Origin: Orlajensenia sp037404875
Lineage (GTDB): Bacteria; Actinomycetota; Actinomycetes; Actinomycetales; Microbacteriaceae
DNA: 64,000 bases
NCBI RefSeq assembly: GCF_037404875.1
Contig: NZ_JBBELO010000018.1
Coordinates: 1-64,000 of the forward strand
Direction of reading: 5' to 3'
The notes beneath the pieces were generated by a model. The model ran no database searches, was not told the DNA's origin, and saw nothing but the letters and a program-made list of their open reading frames with translations. Of the stretch, positions 44,301 to 52,252 are shown one piece after another. Position numbers and translations under genes: made by a program. Within the stretch, counting starts at the first letter, position 1. Every line of letters begins with the position of its first letter.

Positions 44301-46337
44301 TCACTCCAGCCCGCGTCGCTCGAGCAGCGGCTCGATGCGCGCGTCTCGGCCGCGGAAGTCACGGTAGGCCTCGAGCGGATCTTTGCTGCCACCCACGCCG
44401 AGCAGTCGGCTGCGGAACCGGTCGCCGTTGGCGCGGGTGAGTCCGCCGTTCTGCTCGAACCATTCGACGGTGTCGGCGTCGAGCACCTCGCTCCAGATGT
44501 ACGAGTAGTAGCCGGCGTCGTAGCCGCCCGAGAACGTGTGCGCGAAGTAGGTGCTCGCGTAGCGCGGGGGCACCGCGGGGTTGTCGAGGCCGGCCTTCGC
44601 CAGGGCGGCGGCCTCGAAGGCCGCGACATCCGTGATGACATCATCCGCCGTCACCGAGTGCCAGGCCTGGTCGAGCATGGCCGCCGCGAGGTACTCGCTC
44701 GTCTTGAATCCCTCGTTGAACGCCGCCGATGCGCGCAGCGAGTCGACGAGCCCTTGCGGCATCGGTTCACCCGTCTGGTGGTGGCGAGCGTAGTTGGCGA
44801 GGATCTCGGGCCACAGCAGCCACATCTCGTTGACCTGGCTCGGGAACTCGACGAAGTCACGGAACACGTTGGTGCCCGAGAACCGGGGATAGCGTACGTG
44901 GGCGAACAGGCCGTGCAGGGCATGCCCGAACTCGTGGAAGAGCGTCGTGGCCTCATCGAGCGTCAGCAGCGTCGGCTCGCCGGTCGCCGGCTTGGGGATG
45001 TTGAGGTTGTTGACGACGACGGTCGGGGTGCCGAGCAGCTCGGACTGCGAGACGAGCGCGTTCATCCAGGCGCCGCCGCGCTTGGAATCGCGCGTGTAGA
45101 AGTCGCCGATGTAGAGCCCGAGCCCTGACCCGTCGCTGTCGATGACCTCGAAGACGCGGGCATCCGGATGATAGGCGACGAGGTCGGGCCGATCGACGAA
45201 GCTCACTCCGTAGAGCTGCGTCGACGCGAAGAAGACGCCGTCCCTGAGCACGCGCTCGAGCTCGAAATAGGGCCGCATCGCCGCGACGTCGACGTCGTAG
45301 GTGGCGGCCCGCACGCGCTCGGCATAGAACGCCCAGTCCCAGCTCTCGATGTGCTCGACCTCTCCTCCGGCCGCACGCAGCAGGTCCTGCTGCTGGGCTC
45401 GCGCGTTGCGGGCGGCCGGGACCGCGAGCCTCTCGAGCATGGCGGCGACGGCCTCGGGCGTACCCGCCGTCTCGTCCGCAGTGACGACGGCCGCGTGCGT
45501 GGCGTACCCGAGCAGTCGCGCGCGCTCGGCGCGCAGGCGCGTGATCTCGAGCACGAGTGCTGTGTTGTCGTGCTCGCCGCCGCGGATGCCGCGCTGGCGC
45601 GATGCGCGCATGATCCGCTTACGAGCCCCGCGATTCGTCAGCGACGCCAGGTAGGGGTGACCGGTCGGAAGCACGAGGGTGATGAGAGAGCCGGTCTCGT
45701 GGCCGTGCTCCCTGGCCGCCGCGGCCGCGGCGGAGAGCTGGCCGGCCGAGAGCCCGTCCAGCTCCGCCTCGTCCTCGAAGAACGCCGCGAGTTCGTTCGT
45801 GTCGGCGAGCAGGTTCTTCTCGAAGCGGGTGGTGAGGGTGGCGAGCCGCTCGTTGAGCGAGCGCAGCCTGGCCTTGCCCTCCTCGTCGAGACCGGCGCCG
45901 GCGAGGGTGAACTCGACGCGGGTGCGTTCGAGGAGGTACCTGCTCTCGGTGTCCAGCTGCAGCCCCGCCGAGCTCGCAGCCACCTGCTCGACGCGAGCGT
46001 ACAACACGCCGTCGAGCAGGATGGCGTCGGAGTGGGCCGACAGGAGGGGCGCGAGCTGCTCCTCGATGGCATCCGTGCCCGGCGTGCTGTCGGCGGAGGA
46101 GGCATTGAAGAAGATCTCGGAGACTCGGTGCAGTGCCTGACCGGAGCGCTCGAGGGCGAGGATCGTGTTCTCGAAGCTCGGTGGCTGCTGCTCGCCCGTG
46201 ATCGCGGCGATCTCGGCGCGCTGCTCGGCCATGGCCGTCTCGAAGGCCGGCAGGTAGTGTTCCTCGCGGATCTCGGCGAAGGCGGGCAACTGGTAGGGCA
46301 GGCTGCTCGGAGTCAGCAGCGGGTTCGCGTCGGCCAT
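44301..46337 (-). CDS. M3 family zinc metallopeptidase (peptidyl-dipeptidase Dcp/oligopeptidase A type)
   Basis: 678 aa, full-length M3A peptidase. Zinc motif FHEFGHALHGLF (HExxH) near residue 465, with the third-ligand Glu region FVEFPSQVNEMW about 30 residues on. The C-terminal FAHTFSGGYDAGYYSYIWSEVLDAD is diagnostic for Dcp-like enzymes. No signal peptide, so a cytosolic peptide-degrading enzyme. Leaderless: TAGGCT at complement 46344-46349 ends 6 nt before the ATG. Confidence 0.95.
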   Translation of the reverse strand: MADANPLLTPSSLPYQLPAFAEIREEHYLPAFETAMAEQRAEIAAITGEQQPPSFENTILALERSGQALHRVSEIFFNASSADSTPGTDAIEEQLAPLLSAHSDAILLDGVLYARVEQVAASSAGLQLDTESRYLLERTRVEFTLAGAGLDEEGKARLRSLNERLATLTTRFEKNLLADTNELAAFFEDEAELDGLSAGQLSAAAAAAREHGHETGSLITLVLPTGHPYLASLTNRGARKRIMRASRQRGIRGGEHDNTALVLEITRLRAERARLLGYATHAAVVTADETAGTPEAVAAMLERLAVPAARNARAQQQDLLRAAGGEVEHIESWDWAFYAERVRAATYDVDVAAMRPYFELERVLRDGVFFASTQLYGVSFVDRPDLVAYHPDARVFEVIDSDGSGLGLYIGDFYTRDSKRGGAWMNALVSQSELLGTPTVVVNNLNIPKPATGEPTLLTLDEATTLFHEFGHALHGLFAHVRYPRFSGTNVFRDFVEFPSQVNEMWLLWPEILANYARHHQTGEPMPQGLVDSLRASAAFNEGFKTSEYLAAAMLDQAWHSVTADDVITDVAAFEAAALAKAGLDNPAVPPRYASTYFAHTFSGGYDAGYYSYIWSEVLDADTVEWFEQNGGLTRANGDRFRSRLLGVGGSKDPLEAYRDFRGRDARIEPLLERRGLE

Positions 46338-46383
46338 CGCCTCAGCCTAGCGACGGCCGGGCGCTCGCTAGGCTGAGGCAATG
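46335..46383. promoter_or_regulatory. Inverted-repeat divergent leaderless promoter (M3 peptidase / methyltransferase)
   Basis: Minus strand: TAGGCT (complement 46344-46349), GAGGCG, ATG. Plus strand: TAGGCT (46369-46374), GAGGCA, ATG 46381. The half-sites TCGCTAGGCTGAGGC are the same on both strands, so the whole intergenic region is an interrupted palindrome with a short central spacer. With a 17-bp spacer each promoter's -35 would fall on the opposite -10 box. Confidence 0.75.
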
Positions 46384-47220
46384 GCGATGGATGCGGAAGA
46401 GAAGGAGGTCGCCCCGCGCGACCAGTACATGCACGGGCACCACGAGAGCGTCCTGCGCTCGCACACGTGGCGAACGGTCGAGAACTCGGCGGCCTACCTC
46501 GTGCCGCACCTCTCGCCCGGACTGGATGTGCTCGACCTCGGCTGCGGTCCCGGCACCATCACGGTCGACCTGGCTCGTCGGGTCGCACCGGGCCGGGTCA
46601 TCGGAGTGGACGCCTCGGCCGAGATCGTGGAGCACGCTGCAGGGTACGGGGTGAGCAGCGGCGTGGCGAACGTGCAGTTCCAGACGGCGGATGCCTATGC
46701 GCTGCCCTTCGACGACGCCAGCTTCGACGTCGTTCACGCCCATCAGGTGCTTCAGCACCTGTCCCGTCCTGTGGAGGCGCTGCGCGAGGCGCTGCGGGTG
46801 CTGAAGCCCGGGGGCGTGCTCGCCGTGCGCGACGTCGACTACGGGGGAGTCCTGTGGTACCCCGCGCTGCCCGGCCTGCAGGAATGGCTGGACCGGTATC
46901 ACGAGGTTGCCCGCTTCGACGGCGGAGAGCCGGACGCCGGGCGCATGCTGAAGTCTTGGGTGCGGGCGGCCGGCTTCGAGCGCGTCGAGTGCACCGCCTC
47001 CATCTGGAATTTCGCCTCCGACGCCGATCGCGACTGGTGGGGCCGCTCGTGGGCGGCACGGGCGACGGAATCCGCCTTCGCGGCCCACGCCATCGAGGGC
47101 GGTATCGCCGACCTCGAGAAGCTGCACGAGATCGCCGAGGCGTGGCTGGCCTGGAAGGACGATGCAGACGGGTGGCTCGCGATGCCCCATGGCGAGGTCA
47201 TCGCGCGCAAGGCGGGCTGA
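46381..47220 (+). CDS. Class I SAM-dependent methyltransferase (UbiE-like)
   Basis: 279 aa. Motif I VLDLGCGPGTITVDLA (~49-64), VIGVDASAEIVEHA (strand 2), FDVVHAHQVLQHLSRP (motif IV) and LKPGGVLAVRDVDYG (motif VI). The N-terminal YMHGHHESVLRSHTWRTVENSAAYL resembles actinobacterial UbiE-type small-molecule methyltransferases. Substrate unknown. It shares a divergent promoter with the M3 peptidase gene. Confidence 0.85.
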   Translation: MAMDAEEKEVAPRDQYMHGHHESVLRSHTWRTVENSAAYLVPHLSPGLDVLDLGCGPGTITVDLARRVAPGRVIGVDASAEIVEHAAGYGVSSGVANVQFQTADAYALPFDDASFDVVHAHQVLQHLSRPVEALREALRVLKPGGVLAVRDVDYGGVLWYPALPGLQEWLDRYHEVARFDGGEPDAGRMLKSWVRAAGFERVECTASIWNFASDADRDWWGRSWAARATESAFAAHAIEGGIADLEKLHEIAEAWLAWKDDADGWLAMPHGEVIARKAG

Positions 47221-47223
47221 GGC

Positions 47224-47490
47224 CTACCAGTCCTCGTCGTCGTCCGTGGTCTCCGCGGGGAGGGTGATCGTCGCGGCGTCCTCGGCCGCGTCGTACCGGA
47301 TGACGGTGCCGTCGTCGAGCTCGACCACCGGCTTGCCCTCGAGCCAGGTGAGGGTCCACCTCCAGTCCGGTGTCGCATCCTGGGCGAGGGAGTCGTCGGA
47401 CTCCACCGTCTGGATCGCCATCGTGACGACCTCGGGAAGGGTGGCGGGCTGCTCCCCGCTGCCATAGGCCCAGCGCGTGCCCAACTGCAT
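47224..47490 (-). CDS. Small acidic hypothetical protein
   Basis: 88 aa from ATG at complement 47488-47490, overlapping the stop of the GNAT gene by 4 nt (ATGA). I do not recognise a family. The middle reads WRWTLTWLEGKPVVELDDGTVIRY, a compact beta-hairpin-like stretch; the C-terminus is strongly acidic (ETTDDDEDW). No signal peptide or membrane segment. Codon usage is like its neighbours and the coupling to the GNAT gene supports it being real. It ends 3 nt from the convergent methyltransferase stop. Confidence 0.65.
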   Translation of the reverse strand: MQLGTRWAYGSGEQPATLPEVVTMAIQTVESDDSLAQDATPDWRWTLTWLEGKPVVELDDGTVIRYDAAEDAATITLPAETTDDDEDW

Positions 47491-47933
47491 CAGGCGCTGG
47501 CCTCGTAGGTCACCCATTCGGTGCGCGCGCCGACCTGGTCGTACAGCTTCTGCGCGGTGTCGTTGTCGGCGGCCGTGATCCAGGTCACCGTGCGCAGCCC
47601 GCGCTCGCGCGCGACCTCGCGGGCCTTCTCGATGAGTGCTGCTCCGACGCCGTGCGACCGCGCGTCCGGAGCGACGAAGAGATCGTCGAGGAAGAGCGCC
47701 CGATCGCCTTCGAGCGTGCGGGGGTACTCCCGAACGTGAGCGAGGCCGACCAGCTGCCCGTCCTCTTCGGCGACGAAGCCGGAGAGGTCGTGGTTCTTAT
47801 CCATCAGCCACGTCCACACGCGCAGTGCCTTGGTGTCGGTCAACTCTGACGCGTAGAACTCGGTGTAGCCCTCCCACAGGCCGAGCCAATTGAAGAAGTC
47901 GCGGTCGACCAGCGGACGAACCTGAACGGACAT
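47490..47933 (-). CDS. GNAT family N-acetyltransferase
   Basis: 147 aa. GNAT fold with VGLAHVREYP (strand 4), the acetyl-CoA-binding A motif LDDLFVAPDARSHGVGAALIEKA (~80-102) with the R-x-x-G-x-G/A pattern as RSHGVGA, and TAADNDTAQKLYDQVGA. Acceptor unknown. GGAGAAC lies ~4-8 nt before the ATG. It starts 9 nt after the valS stop, so it may be co-transcribed with valS. Confidence 0.88.
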   Translation of the reverse strand: MSVQVRPLVDRDFFNWLGLWEGYTEFYASELTDTKALRVWTWLMDKNHDLSGFVAEEDGQLVGLAHVREYPRTLEGDRALFLDDLFVAPDARSHGVGAALIEKAREVARERGLRTVTWITAADNDTAQKLYDQVGARTEWVTYEASA

Positions 47934-47942
47934 GCAGTTCTC

Positions 47943-50534
47943 CTAACTCTCCGGCACCGTCTCGAGCACGATGTCCGTCACCCCGAGTTCATCGCCCTCG
48001 CGGAACGAGAGTTCGGCGATGCGCCCAACGGCCTTGAGATCAGAGGCGGCCAGCTTCAGCAGGCCCACCTGTTCCTTCGTTCCCGTTATTACAGCAGAAA
48101 TAACGCCGGTACGCTGCGAAACCTTCGCATCGGTCTTGGCGCGTCGGATGGCGGTCAGCGCCCGGCTCGCGAGATCGAGCACCGCTGTCGCCGTGTCCTC
48201 CTCCTGACCGATGAGCTCGGTCTCGTTGGGCCAACCGGCCAGGTGAACGGACCCGTCGTGCGACCAGGACCAGGCCTCTTCGGTGGCGAACGGCACGAAG
48301 GGAGCGAACAGTCGAAGCAGCGTCGACAGTGCGAGGTGCAGGGCGGCGATGGCCGATGCCCGGTCGTGCTCGTCGCCGCCGTAGGCGCGCTCCTTCACGA
48401 GTTCGAGGTAGTCGTCGCAGAAGGTCCAGAAGAAGGTCTCGGTGACTTCCAGCGCCCGGGCGTGGTCGTAGCCGTCGAGCGCCATCGTGGCCTGGTGCAC
48501 GACCTCTGACAGCGTCGCGAGCATGCTCGCGTCCAGCGGGTTGCTCACGTTGGCGCCGGCGAGATCGGCCGGTGCGCCGATGCCGTGGATGAACTTGGCG
48601 GCGTTGAGGATCTTGATGGCGAGCCGGCGGCCGATCTTGATCTGCGTCGGGTTCTGCGGGTCGAAGGCCGCATCGGTGCCGAGCCGAGAGGATGCTGCCC
48701 AGTAGCGCACCGCATCCGAGCCGTGCTGCTCGAGGATGTCGGAGGGCGTGACGACGTTGCCCTTCGACTTGGACATCTTCTTGCGGTCGGGGTCCACGAT
48801 GAAGCCCGAGATGGCGGCATCCCGCCACGGCAGGGCGCCGGACTCGAGCTCGGAGCGCAGCACCGTCGAGAACAGCCAGGTGCGGATGATGTCCTGGGCC
48901 TGCGGGCGCAACGAGAAGGGGAAGACGATGTCGAACAGCTCGGAATCGCGTTCCCACTTTCCCGCGAGCTGCGGGGTGAGGGAGGAGGTCGCCCACGTGT
49001 CCATGACGTCGTGCTCGCCGACGAACCCGCCGGCCTGCCCGCGCTGGCTCTCGTCGTATCCCGGCGCCGCGTCGGAGGAGGGGTCGACGGGAAGCAGTTC
49101 GCGCGTGGCGAGGATGGGCTCGTCGAACACCGGGTTGCCGTCGCCGTCGAGCGGGTACCAGACCGGGATGGGAACGCCGAAGAAGCGCTGGCGCGAGATG
49201 AGCCAGTCGCCCGTGAGGCCGCCCACCCAGTTCTCGTAGCGCACGCGCATGAACTCGGGGTGCCAGGCCAGCTGCTTGCCGTGTTCGATGAGGCGCGCGC
49301 GCAGCCCTTCATCGCGGGCGCCGTTGCGGATGTACCACTGTCGTGTTGACACGACCTCGAGCGGCTTGTCGCCCTTCTCGAAGAACTTCACGGGGTGGGT
49401 GATGTTCTTGGGCTCGTCGATGAGGTCACCGGAGGCGCGCAGCAGTTCCACCATGGCCTGCTTCGCCGAGAAGACCGTCTTGCCGGCGAGTTCGCCGAAT
49501 GCCGCACGCCCGGCATCCGTCGTGATCGCGTCGGGCGCCTCGGAGACGATGCGGCCGTCGAAGCCGATGATGGCCCGGTTGGGCAGGTCGAGGTCGCGCC
49601 ACCAGATGACGTCGGTCACGTCGCCGAAGGTGCAGATCATGGCGATGCCGGAGCCCTTGTCCTGTTGGGCGAGGTGGTGGGCCAGAATCGGAACCTCGAC
49701 CTCGAACACCGGGGTCGTCACGGTGGTGCCGAACAGCGGCTTGTAGCGCTCGTCGTCGGGATGCGCGACGAGGGCCACGCAGGCGGGCAGCAGTTCCGGC
49801 CGGGTCGTCTCGATCTCGATCGTGCCGCCGTCGGGCGTGTGGAAGCTCACGCGGTGGTACGCGGCCGGCTGGTCGCGGTCTTCGAGCTCGGCCTGAGCGA
49901 CGGCGGTGCGGAACGTCACGTCCCACAGCGTGGGTGCCATCGCCTGGTAGGCCTCGCCGCGCTCGACGTTGCGCAGGAAGGCGAGCTGCGAGGTGAAGAG
50001 CGACTCGGGTCCGATGGTGCGGTAGGTCTGCGACCAGTCCACGGAGAGCCCCAGGGAGCGCCACAGCTTCTCGAACTGCACCTCGTCTTCGGCGGTCAGA
50101 CGCTCGCACAGCTCGATGAAGTTGCGCCGGCTGATGGGCTTCTGGTCGGCCGCCTTCGTGCTCTTGCCGTCGCCGCCTTCGAACGGCGGCGCGAAGTCGG
50201 GGTCGTAGGGCAGCGACGGATCGCAGCGCACGCCGTAGTAGTTCTGAACGCGGCGCTCGGTGGGCAGGCCGTTGTCGTCCCAGCCCATGGGGTAGAACAC
50301 GCTGCGGCCGCGCATGCGCTGGAAGCGCGCGACCACATCCGTGTGCGTGTAGCTGAAGACGTGTCCGATGTGAAGCGACCCGGATGCCGTCGGGGGCGGG
50401 GTGTCGATGGAGAAGATGCTCTCGGGCGTTGCGCGCTCACGATCGAAGCGGTGCACGCCATCGCGCTCCCAGGCCTCGCCCCACTTGGATTCCAGCCCCT
50501 CGAGGGCCGGCTTCTCCGGAATGCTCCCGGTCAT
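47943..50534 (-). CDS. valS: Valine--tRNA ligase (form without C-terminal coiled coil)
   Basis: 863 aa class Ia synthetase. HIGH motif SGSLHIGHVFSYTHTD near residue 50, KMSKS in DRKKMSKSKGNVV near 580, an editing domain (~190-370; TTRPELLPACVALVAHPDD), and the anticodon-binding domain (~660-800). It lacks the C-terminal coiled-coil arm of typical bacterial ValS and ends in a short domain (VGLLKLAASDLKAVGRIAEL). This resembles the alternative/archaeal-like ValS group. GGAGCACG precedes the ATG. It charges tRNA-Val and edits threonine. Confidence 0.95.
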   Translation of the reverse strand: MTGSIPEKPALEGLESKWGEAWERDGVHRFDRERATPESIFSIDTPPPTASGSLHIGHVFSYTHTDVVARFQRMRGRSVFYPMGWDDNGLPTERRVQNYYGVRCDPSLPYDPDFAPPFEGGDGKSTKAADQKPISRRNFIELCERLTAEDEVQFEKLWRSLGLSVDWSQTYRTIGPESLFTSQLAFLRNVERGEAYQAMAPTLWDVTFRTAVAQAELEDRDQPAAYHRVSFHTPDGGTIEIETTRPELLPACVALVAHPDDERYKPLFGTTVTTPVFEVEVPILAHHLAQQDKGSGIAMICTFGDVTDVIWWRDLDLPNRAIIGFDGRIVSEAPDAITTDAGRAAFGELAGKTVFSAKQAMVELLRASGDLIDEPKNITHPVKFFEKGDKPLEVVSTRQWYIRNGARDEGLRARLIEHGKQLAWHPEFMRVRYENWVGGLTGDWLISRQRFFGVPIPVWYPLDGDGNPVFDEPILATRELLPVDPSSDAAPGYDESQRGQAGGFVGEHDVMDTWATSSLTPQLAGKWERDSELFDIVFPFSLRPQAQDIIRTWLFSTVLRSELESGALPWRDAAISGFIVDPDRKKMSKSKGNVVTPSDILEQHGSDAVRYWAASSRLGTDAAFDPQNPTQIKIGRRLAIKILNAAKFIHGIGAPADLAGANVSNPLDASMLATLSEVVHQATMALDGYDHARALEVTETFFWTFCDDYLELVKERAYGGDEHDRASAIAALHLALSTLLRLFAPFVPFATEEAWSWSHDGSVHLAGWPNETELIGQEEDTATAVLDLASRALTAIRRAKTDAKVSQRTGVISAVITGTKEQVGLLKLAASDLKAVGRIAELSFREGDELGVTDIVLETVPES

Positions 50535-50601
50535 CGTGCTCCGATCGATATGTGCGGCACCGTGTCAGTGGTGAGGTGCCTGAGTATGCGTTCGGAACAG
50601 T

Positions 50602-51933
50602 TTAGCGAAGAGCGGCATCCGCGCTCTCGCCGAGCTCGGGAGCCTTCGGCATCCGGGCTGCGACGAACGCCGCGACGAGCGTGAGCGCCGAGAGCACGGC
50701 CAGCACGATGCCGGGGTGCCACCAGGCGTTGCCCGTCGCCGTTCCGATCGCGAGCGTCACGAGGGGGATGAACCCGCTGACGGTGGCGGCGATCGCGTAG
50801 GCGAACGAGAGCGCCGAGTAACGGTAGTGGTCGGCGAACAGGTCGTTCATGAGACCGCCGAGAGCCGCCCACGACATCGTGGGCAGGATGCCCCCGACGA
50901 TCATCGTGCCCACCAGGATGGGGAAGGTGGCGAACTGCAGCAGGAAGTACATCGGGAAGGCGATGAGCAGCGTTCCGAGTGCGCCCCACGCGACGACTCG
51001 CGCCGAGCCGATCCGGTTGGCCCATGCGCCGAAGAGCGGAATGGTCACCAGTTGCAGCAACCCGCCGATCGTCGTGGCGACGAGCAGGTCTTGGAAGCTG
51101 AATCCGAGCACACTGCTGCCGTAGTTGATCGTGTAGGTGTTCATGAGCGAGTACGACCCGATGCCGAGCAGGGCCGCCCCGATGGCGACGAGAATCGCGG
51201 TCGGCTGCTCGCGGAACATGCGGGCGAACGGAATGCGGTCGCGGCGCTTCTCGGCGACGAGCTCACTGAAGACGGGTGTCTCGGTGACGGACCAGCGCAG
51301 GTAGAGCGAGACCAGCAGCAGGGGGATCGCGACCAGGAACGGGATACGCCAGCCCCATGTCGCGAGGTCCTCCGGGCTGAGCGTGAGGGTCATCACGATG
51401 AACAGCGCCGCGCTGAGGATCGAACCGACCGGGGAGCCCAGCTGCGGGATCGCGGCGTAGAAGGCGCGCTTCACGGGGTTGGCGTGCTCGGTGGCGAGCA
51501 GGATGGAGCCGCCCCATTCGCCCCCGAGCGAGAGTCCCTGGACGAGACGGAGCAGCACGAGCAGCACGGCCCCGAGCCAGCCCGCCTGGGCGTAGGTCGG
51601 AAGCACGCCGATGAGTCCCGTGGCGATCCCCATGAGGCCGACCGTCCAGAGGAGCGTGGCGCGACGACCGAGCCGATCGCCGAGATGGCCGAAGATGATC
51701 GCGCCGACCGGGCGGATGATGAACGCCAGCGCCACGGTCGAGAACCCCGCGAGCTGGGCGCCGACGGCACCGAGCGGATCGAAGAACAGCGGTCCGATGA
51801 AGTAGGCCGAGAAATAGGCGAAGACGTAGAAATCGAAGGATTCCAGGCTGGTTCCGACCATCGACGCCCACGACACCCGCCGCACCATGGCGGGGGAGGA
51901 AGGCTGGAGGGCGGTCTCTGTTGCGGCAGTCAC
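50602..51933 (-). CDS. MFS transporter, metabolite:proton symporter (MHS) type
   Basis: 443 aa from GTG at complement 51931-51933, about twelve transmembrane helices. The MHS-type entry is visible: SWASMVGTSLESFDFYVFAYF in helix 1, GHLGDRLGRRATL between helices 2 and 3 (the MFS G-x-x-x-D-R-x-G-R-R motif), and the family-typical RLVQGLSLGGEWGGSILLATEH. Such proteins import organic acids or osmolytes with protons; the substrate is unknown. The frame is open to 51951, but TAGCGT ends 7 nt before GTG 51933, favouring that start. Confidence 0.85.
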   Translation of the reverse strand: MTAATETALQPSSPAMVRRVSWASMVGTSLESFDFYVFAYFSAYFIGPLFFDPLGAVGAQLAGFSTVALAFIIRPVGAIIFGHLGDRLGRRATLLWTVGLMGIATGLIGVLPTYAQAGWLGAVLLVLLRLVQGLSLGGEWGGSILLATEHANPVKRAFYAAIPQLGSPVGSILSAALFIVMTLTLSPEDLATWGWRIPFLVAIPLLLVSLYLRWSVTETPVFSELVAEKRRDRIPFARMFREQPTAILVAIGAALLGIGSYSLMNTYTINYGSSVLGFSFQDLLVATTIGGLLQLVTIPLFGAWANRIGSARVVAWGALGTLLIAFPMYFLLQFATFPILVGTMIVGGILPTMSWAALGGLMNDLFADHYRYSALSFAYAIAATVSGFIPLVTLAIGTATGNAWWHPGIVLAVLSALTLVAAFVAARMPKAPELGESADAALR

Positions 51934-51940
51934 GGAGTGC

Positions 51941-51946
51941 ACGCTA
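51941..51946 (-). promoter_or_regulatory. -10 box of leaderless promoter for the MFS transporter
   Basis: TAGCGT on the minus strand, 7 nt before GTG 51933. Weak by sequence, but the spacing fits the other leaderless starts. Confidence 0.4.
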
Positions 51947-52051
51947 TCCAAAACGGCGCGGCGCGGAGCGCCATTCCCTCACCAAGATTTCGCCCCGGAT
52001 CTTGTGCCGCGTGTTGCGGAGGCTGCGTCGCTTCCGGGCCACCTCCCCAGA

Positions 52052-52154
52052 CCGAAAAGCGAGGAGATTCCGAAAAGCGAGGCGATTCGACGTGCCACGC
52101 CGCGCGAGTTCGTGCCCGAAGCGGCGCGGCGGCCGAAATCGCCTCGCTTTTCGG
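52052..52154. repeat. 18-bp tandem repeat plus inverted copy upstream of DUF222 gene
   Basis: CCGAAAAGCGAGGAGATT (52052-52069) is followed directly by CCGAAAAGCGAGGCGATT (52070-52087), one mismatch. The exact reverse complement of the second copy, AATCGCCTCGCTTTTCGG, lies at 52137-52154, giving an 18-bp stem with a 49-nt loop. The 319-bp gap 51934-52252 holds this element and the two outward promoters; no gene is seen in it. Confidence 0.85.
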
Positions 52155-52217
52155 CGCGCGCGTTCCGAAACGGCCGGTCAGACGAGGAGAAATTCCGCGA
52201 GACCCGCCGGATAACCC

Positions 52218-52246
52218 TTGCCATAATCGAACACGTGTTCTAAACT
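52218..52246 (+). promoter_or_regulatory. Leaderless promoter with embedded LexA-type SOS box (right DUF222 copy)
   Basis: -35 TTGCCA (52218-52223), 17-bp spacer, -10 TAAACT (52241-52246), 6 nt, ATG 52253. The spacer contains TCGAACACGTGTTCTA (52227-52242), a LexA-type box with the full GAAC-N4-GTTC core. LexA binding would block RNA polymerase. Confidence 0.75.
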
Positions 52247-52252
52247 GGGGGT

